Of a stretch of 64,000 bases of DNA, positions 60,304-64,000 are shown in pieces (the stretch's first letter is position 1; every line of letters begins with the position of its first letter). Position numbers and translations under genes: made by a program. A model generated the notes under the pieces. That model had not been told where the DNA came from, ran no database searches, and worked only from the letters and a program-made list of their open reading frames with translations. Origin of the DNA: Methanoregula sp. PtaU1.Bin051. GTDB lineage: Archaea; Halobacteriota; Methanomicrobia; Methanomicrobiales; Methanospirillaceae. The stretch is from positions 1 to 64,000 of the forward strand of contig MVRE01000017.1 of assembly GCA_002067895.1 (NCBI GenBank). Reading direction: 5' to 3'.

Positions 60304-61272
60304 ATGAGCGGAAGTGCAGATCCACCCGATCAGCCGGACCCTGGTGCAGTTCAGGGATCCGTGGAAGGGACCTGGGAGTCGGACACTCCCGGTTCCTACG
60401 AACTGAGAGTGAAGATTACTCCGGAGAGTCCCCCGGCCCCGGCAGACAAACCTCCTGCCGGTAAAAAAACCGATAAAAACTTAATCCTGCTCTGCCATGC
60501 CGTCGTCCTTGCAACCATCCTCTGGATGGCGGCCTGTGTCTTTGCCCCCCCTGCCTTCTTCCCGTTCACGGTCCAGGCCCAGTATCTCTGGATCGTAACC
60601 CTGGCATTCTTCATCGCGGACGGGGTCGCAATCGGATATACCATGACCGGGAATGCCGGCGGGATCTTCATCAACGAGCGGAAACTGATGAGCATATCGC
60701 GGGCGCAGGTGGCGCTCTGGTCGCTGTTGATCCTCTCGGCATTCTTCACCATCTTCGTCATCAGGCTCCGGGCAGGTGTTGCGGACCCGGTCAATATCGG
60801 GATCGATACGCAGCTCTGGGCCGTGATGGGGATCTCGCTCGGGTCGCTTGCCGGGCGGACGTATATCATGGGAAAGAAGGGAAATGCCCAGCCGAAACCC
60901 GAAAAGTTTGACAGGGCTGTCGTGCAGGCCGGCAAAGCCCTTAAGGAGAGCTCAAGCGAGATTAAGGACAATGCAATTGGCGTACTCTATGCCAACAAGG
61001 ATACGAAGAATGCATCCTTAATGGACATGTTCCAGGGCGACGAGGTCGGAAACACGTGGCTGATCGATATCGGGAAGATCCAGATGTTCTTCTTTACAAT
61101 AATAACGATCATCACTTACGGCGCCGCGATCTGGGCCCTGCTGCTCCATACGGCGATCGGGTCGATTACCGCCCTGCCTCCTTTGAACGACGGTTTTGTA
61201 GCCCTTCTCGGGATCAGCCATGCCGGCCTGCTCGCAAACAGCGGCACAACGGTGACGCCAACGGAGACCTGA
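60304..61272 (+). CDS. Integral membrane protein, hypothetical
   Basis: 322 aa from ATG at 60304. The N-terminal 55 residues are Pro/Asp-rich and soluble. Four to five membrane helices follow (LCHAVVLATILWMAACVF, YLWIVTLAFFIADGVAIGY, QVALWSLLILSAFFTIFVI, MFFFTIITIITYGAAIWALL), ending in a glycine/threonine tail. A TATA-like CTTATAAAAATAC lies at about 60272-60284, suggesting a leaderless mRNA. Family not recognised. Confidence 0.75.
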   Translation: MSGSADPPDQPDPGAVQGSVEGTWESDTPGSYELRVKITPESPPAPADKPPAGKKTDKNLILLCHAVVLATILWMAACVFAPPAFFPFTVQAQYLWIVTLAFFIADGVAIGYTMTGNAGGIFINERKLMSISRAQVALWSLLILSAFFTIFVIRLRAGVADPVNIGIDTQLWAVMGISLGSLAGRTYIMGKKGNAQPKPEKFDRAVVQAGKALKESSSEIKDNAIGVLYANKDTKNASLMDMFQGDEVGNTWLIDIGKIQMFFFTIITIITYGAAIWALLLHTAIGSITALPPLNDGFVALLGISHAGLLANSGTTVTPTET

Positions 61273-61364
61273 AACCCGGTTAAGGACCCGGCACCCGCGG
61301 TTTATCCGGCCGGCCCGGGTCGTCTCCCATACTTTTATCATCTGCGCCGGCCGGAACCTCACCT

Positions 61365-61901
61365 ATGGCAGAGGAGACTCCCCCGGCACAGAAGACGTAT
61401 GACCAGGTGAAGGCCGACCTGAAAGGATACCTGCTGGACATGGGCCTTGAGATCATAAAAGACTTCGACACGGCCGAGTCCTGCGGGTACTGGACGAAGT
61501 TCGGTGACTTTCCAATCCTGATCGAGAGCCGGAAGCCCCTGAAGTATTGCATCGTCGCGCTCCAGTTCACGTTCTCAGAAGGGGCGATCGTGCAGGCCAT
61601 CAACGAGCACTACGAGAAACAGGACCACGAGTTCATCTTCCGGCTGACGCAGGTGCTCACATCCCCGCAGACGAGCTTTGTGCGGGTCGTGGAGAGCGGG
61701 CGGGTGATCGGGTTTACGATCATGAAGAGCATCTACCCGTTCCATCCCGGCTTTACCATCCATAAACTCGACGAGGCCATCCAGGCCGTGACAGCAGTAG
61801 GAGCGGTCGGGATTGCATTCTTGAAATCAGAGATGGGGCAGATGGCCCTCGACCATACGCCACCGGCCCCGGGCCCCGGGCCGGGGCCGATGTACGGCTG
61901 A
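61365..61901 (+). CDS. Hypothetical soluble protein
   Basis: 178 aa. Helical N-terminus (YDQVKADLKGYLLDMGLEII), a mixed core (YWTKFGDFPILIESRKPLKY, YCIVALQFTFSEGAIVQAIN, FVRVVESGRVIGFTIMK) and a Pro/Gly-rich C-terminal tail (PPAPGPGPGP). The pattern resembles a compact alpha/beta domain. It is probably co-transcribed with the membrane protein before it. No family is recognised. Confidence 0.7.
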   Translation: MAEETPPAQKTYDQVKADLKGYLLDMGLEIIKDFDTAESCGYWTKFGDFPILIESRKPLKYCIVALQFTFSEGAIVQAINEHYEKQDHEFIFRLTQVLTSPQTSFVRVVESGRVIGFTIMKSIYPFHPGFTIHKLDEAIQAVTAVGAVGIAFLKSEMGQMALDHTPPAPGPGPGPMYG

Positions 61902-61987
61902 CCGGCAGGCGGCGCCGATGAACCGGTGTTCTACTGCCGGAAACGGAAGCGCAGCACGGCACACGAATGCCGGGGAGGGGGCGTTCC

Positions 61988-63286
61988 ATGCCTGAACTCC
62001 ACCGCACGCTCGGCTTCTGGGGGGCGGCAGCGATCGGCATCGGCGCGATCATCGGGACCGGCATTTTCGTCCTCATCGGTGTCGCATCCGGCATTGCCGG
62101 GCCGGCTGTCATCCTCTCGTTCTTAATCGCCGGGTTTGTCGCCATGCTCACCGGCCTCTCCACCGCCGAGCTCTCATCGTTCATCCACGAGGCCGGGGGC
62201 AGTTTTATCTACACGACAAAAGCGTTCGGGGAGTTCCCGGGCTTTGTGGTCGGCTGGATGAACTCGTTCGACTACATCGTCGGCGCGAGCGCGGTCTCCG
62301 TCGGGTTTGCCGCTTATTTTACGTATTTTGCCGGGTTGTCGCCGACGACGGCCTTAATAGTCACTGTCGGGACCGTCTGGCCAATCGTCCTCATGGCGTT
62401 AAACCTCAGGGGGATTAAGGAAGCGTCGTGGACCAACAACCTCTTGGTCGCGCTCAAGATCTCGGCACTGATCCTGTTCATCATCGTCGGCGCCGCGTTC
62501 CTTGTCACCAGCGGAAACTATGCGAACTACCACCCGTTCTTCCCCACGGGGTTCTCCGGGGTGATGTCGGGAGCCGCCATCATCTTCTTCGCGTTCATCG
62601 GGTTCAACACGATCGCCGTCATGGCAGAGGAGGTGAAGGACCCGGCAAAAAACGTGCCGAAAGCGATCCTCTTTGCGTTTGCTGTCTGCACCGCGCTGTA
62701 CATCGGGGTCTCCATCGTGGCAGTCGGCATCGTGAACTGGCAGGCCCTCGGAACGTCCAGCGCCCCCCTGGAATTCGCGTTGAAGACGGCCACGGACAAC
62801 TTCTTCGTCCTGGAGTTCGTGGCAGTTTCGGCGCTCTTTGCAACGACCTCGGTGATCATGGCCTCCATCATGGGAGGGTCCCGGGCGCTCTTTGCCATGG
62901 CGCGGAAAGGGGTGCTCCCCGATGTCCTGTCAAGGATTTCCCGCCAGAATGTCCCGTTCGCAACCATTCTTTTATGCGGGATCGTGATTGGCGGGATCGT
63001 GCTTGTAACGGGCGGCAACCTTGACTGGCTCGCCTCCCTCTTCAACTTCGGGACGCTACTGACATTCTTCTTCATCAACTTAAGCCTGCTCCGGCTGAGA
63101 AGGACCATGCCGGATGCGAACCGGGGCTTTAAGGTCCCATTCTACCCCTACACGCCTATTGCTGCCATGATCAGCTGCGTCGTGCTCGCGTTCTACTTAA
63201 ACGCCAACGCGGTGATCACGGCCTGCATCTTCCTCGTGCTCGGGGTCATCGTCTATTACCTCAATAAAAGACGGAAGGCCGGCTGA
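61988..63286 (+). CDS. APC-superfamily amino acid permease
   Basis: 432 aa with twelve predicted membrane helices from ATG at 61988 (GGGAGGGGG upstream). The start (ELHRTLGFWGAAAIGIGAIIGTGIFVLIG) is the helix I signature of APC permeases, and GAAIIFFAFIGFNTIAVMAEEVKDPAKNVPKA is the conserved helix VI/loop. Substrate not identifiable: amino acids or polyamines. The frame extends back to 61967, but the ATG at 61988 has the better site. Confidence 0.9.
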   Translation: MPELHRTLGFWGAAAIGIGAIIGTGIFVLIGVASGIAGPAVILSFLIAGFVAMLTGLSTAELSSFIHEAGGSFIYTTKAFGEFPGFVVGWMNSFDYIVGASAVSVGFAAYFTYFAGLSPTTALIVTVGTVWPIVLMALNLRGIKEASWTNNLLVALKISALILFIIVGAAFLVTSGNYANYHPFFPTGFSGVMSGAAIIFFAFIGFNTIAVMAEEVKDPAKNVPKAILFAFAVCTALYIGVSIVAVGIVNWQALGTSSAPLEFALKTATDNFFVLEFVAVSALFATTSVIMASIMGGSRALFAMARKGVLPDVLSRISRQNVPFATILLCGIVIGGIVLVTGGNLDWLASLFNFGTLLTFFFINLSLLRLRRTMPDANRGFKVPFYPYTPIAAMISCVVLAFYLNANAVITACIFLVLGVIVYYLNKRRKAG

Positions 63287-63326
63287 AAAGTGCCTGTCCC
63301 GGGCGGGAACTGCCAGGACTGCGGCC

Positions 63327-64000
63327 CTACTCATAGCCGGGGATGTACCGGTCCGGTACTTTTTTCCAGGTAAAGTGCTCGTACACCGTTGACCAGTAGA
63401 ACCCGAACGCGAGGGCAAAGAGCAGCTCCTCCACCGGGATTCCGGCAACGAGGATGCCGGAGATCGCAGGAAGGTTCCAGACCTGCCGGACATACCCCGG
63501 GAAGAGCGCAAGGAGCGTGAGGAAGTATGCAAAATAGAGGCCGAGGAAGAGCACGGCGGAGACAAGCATCTTTTTTACGAGGTCCGGGCGGCAGTATCAC
63601 GTGGAGATTCCACCAAGGCTCATGGCGATTACCGCATCGTAGATCGGGTTTAAGCGGGTCATAACCAGCAGGACAACAAAGATCACCGGCGTCGAGAGGA
63701 GAAGGGGGAGGTGGTACTTGTGCCGGGCGTCGATCCGCTCATCGCGGGTCATCTCCGGCTCGTGCCCGACCGGGAAGATGACCATGTAGAGCGCGTATCC
63801 AAGCCCGCCGATCGCAAACGAGAAGATGAAGCTCTCGAGGTCGAAGCCGGTCTTCCACGCGAGGTCAAAGAGCGACGGGGGGTCCCAGTAGGCCGGGACG
63901 AAGATCGGCTCGGTAAACCCGAGTAGCATGGTGCAGAGGCTCACCACCAGCATCTCGTGCCGGATCTCGCGGCTCCTGATGCGGTACCGTACAATCGCCC
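63327..64000 (-). pseudogene. Lycopene-cyclase-domain membrane protein gene interrupted by TGA; 5' end outside window
   Basis: One minus-strand frame runs from the right edge through FVPAYWDPPSLFDLAWKTG, VIFPVGHEPEMTRDERIDAR and IYDAVIAMSLGGIST. It then meets TGA at 63597-63599 and continues without shift through YCRPDLVKKMLVSAVL to IPVEELLFALAFGFYWSTVYEH and the TAG stop. Both halves have membrane helices and together fit a lycopene cyclase/CrtC-D-like domain. TGG to TGA, removing a Trp, is the simplest change. It is therefore a nonsense-broken gene or a sequencing error. Confidence 0.7.

Noticed and set aside
63597-63599. Selenocysteine or pyrrolysine decoding of the interrupting codon
   Set aside because: Pyrrolysine uses TAG, and no selenocysteine insertion hairpin or known selenoprotein family fits; a Trp codon mutated to TGA explains the data better.
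1-64000. tRNA genes as integration targets
   Set aside because: I looked for T-loop-like GTTCRAATC blocks next to the integrases and the Dnd island and found none with a matching acceptor stem; a dedicated tRNA scan could still find one.

Overview
The window reads as the chromosome of a methanogenic archaeon, most likely order Methanomicrobiales (Methanoregula-like). Seen in the sequence: a methyl-coenzyme M reductase activation ATPase (component A2, atwA), tandem phenylacetate-CoA ligases followed by an ACT protein, PEGA-repeat surface proteins, a lone Cas1, archaeal TATA boxes about 25 nt upstream of several start codons (leaderless transcripts), and a GC-rich background interrupted by one strikingly AT-rich island. 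Family names come from memory and motif reading; no database search was run. I recognised no rRNA, tRNA or CRISPR array.

Layout. 1-5.0 kb is the end of an integrated element: an operon of overlapping small genes leading into a primase/polymerase-like gene cut by the left edge, plus a zinc-ribbon protein and a tyrosine recombinase. 5.3-8.6 kb holds a sensor with a degenerate kinase module, a MntP-type exporter and a CDF transporter. 9.1-12.9 kb holds xerA with a dif-like inverted repeat at its promoter, then 2.8 kb without convincing genes. 12.9-15.6 kb is an operon of a DUF5806-like gene, mobB and a phosphohexomutase. 15.8-20.7 kb holds a giant helical-repeat protein coupled to acylphosphatase, facing a solo Cas1 whose catalytic Glu position appears to be His. 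21-38.9 kb is core and surface functions: HAD hydrolase, PEGA proteins, a methyltransferase, paaK-paaK-ACT, an MFS carrier, a multi-PAS histidine kinase, lipoproteins, and an atwA/DUF5320/DUF134/Cys-rich cluster with a shared palindromic operator.

39.6-40.5 kb is an unusual minus-strand unit of very small ORFs, many hairpins and a 58-bp tandem repeat that multiplies a Shine-Dalgarno/ATG unit. 40.9-51.5 kb is an AT-rich defence island: dndC-dndD-dndE (DNA phosphorothioation) facing a four-gene operon (PLD-nuclease/SF2 helicase, 64-aa protein, SMC-like ATPase, 137-aa protein). An IS element separates these from a divergent RNase III-domain gene. 51.9-52.6 kb is a MntA-HepT toxin-antitoxin pair. 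53.2-54.7 kb is a remnant of an element related to the one at the left edge.

54.9-64 kb returns to ordinary chromosome: TPR and HEAT proteins, a shikimate-kinase-like enzyme, a double UspA protein, membrane proteins, an APC permease, and at the right edge a lycopene-cyclase-domain gene broken by one in-frame TGA. The most novel material is the Dnd island with its companion operon and RNase III gene, the small-ORF/hairpin unit beside it, the DUF134-associated operator, and the altered solo Cas1.
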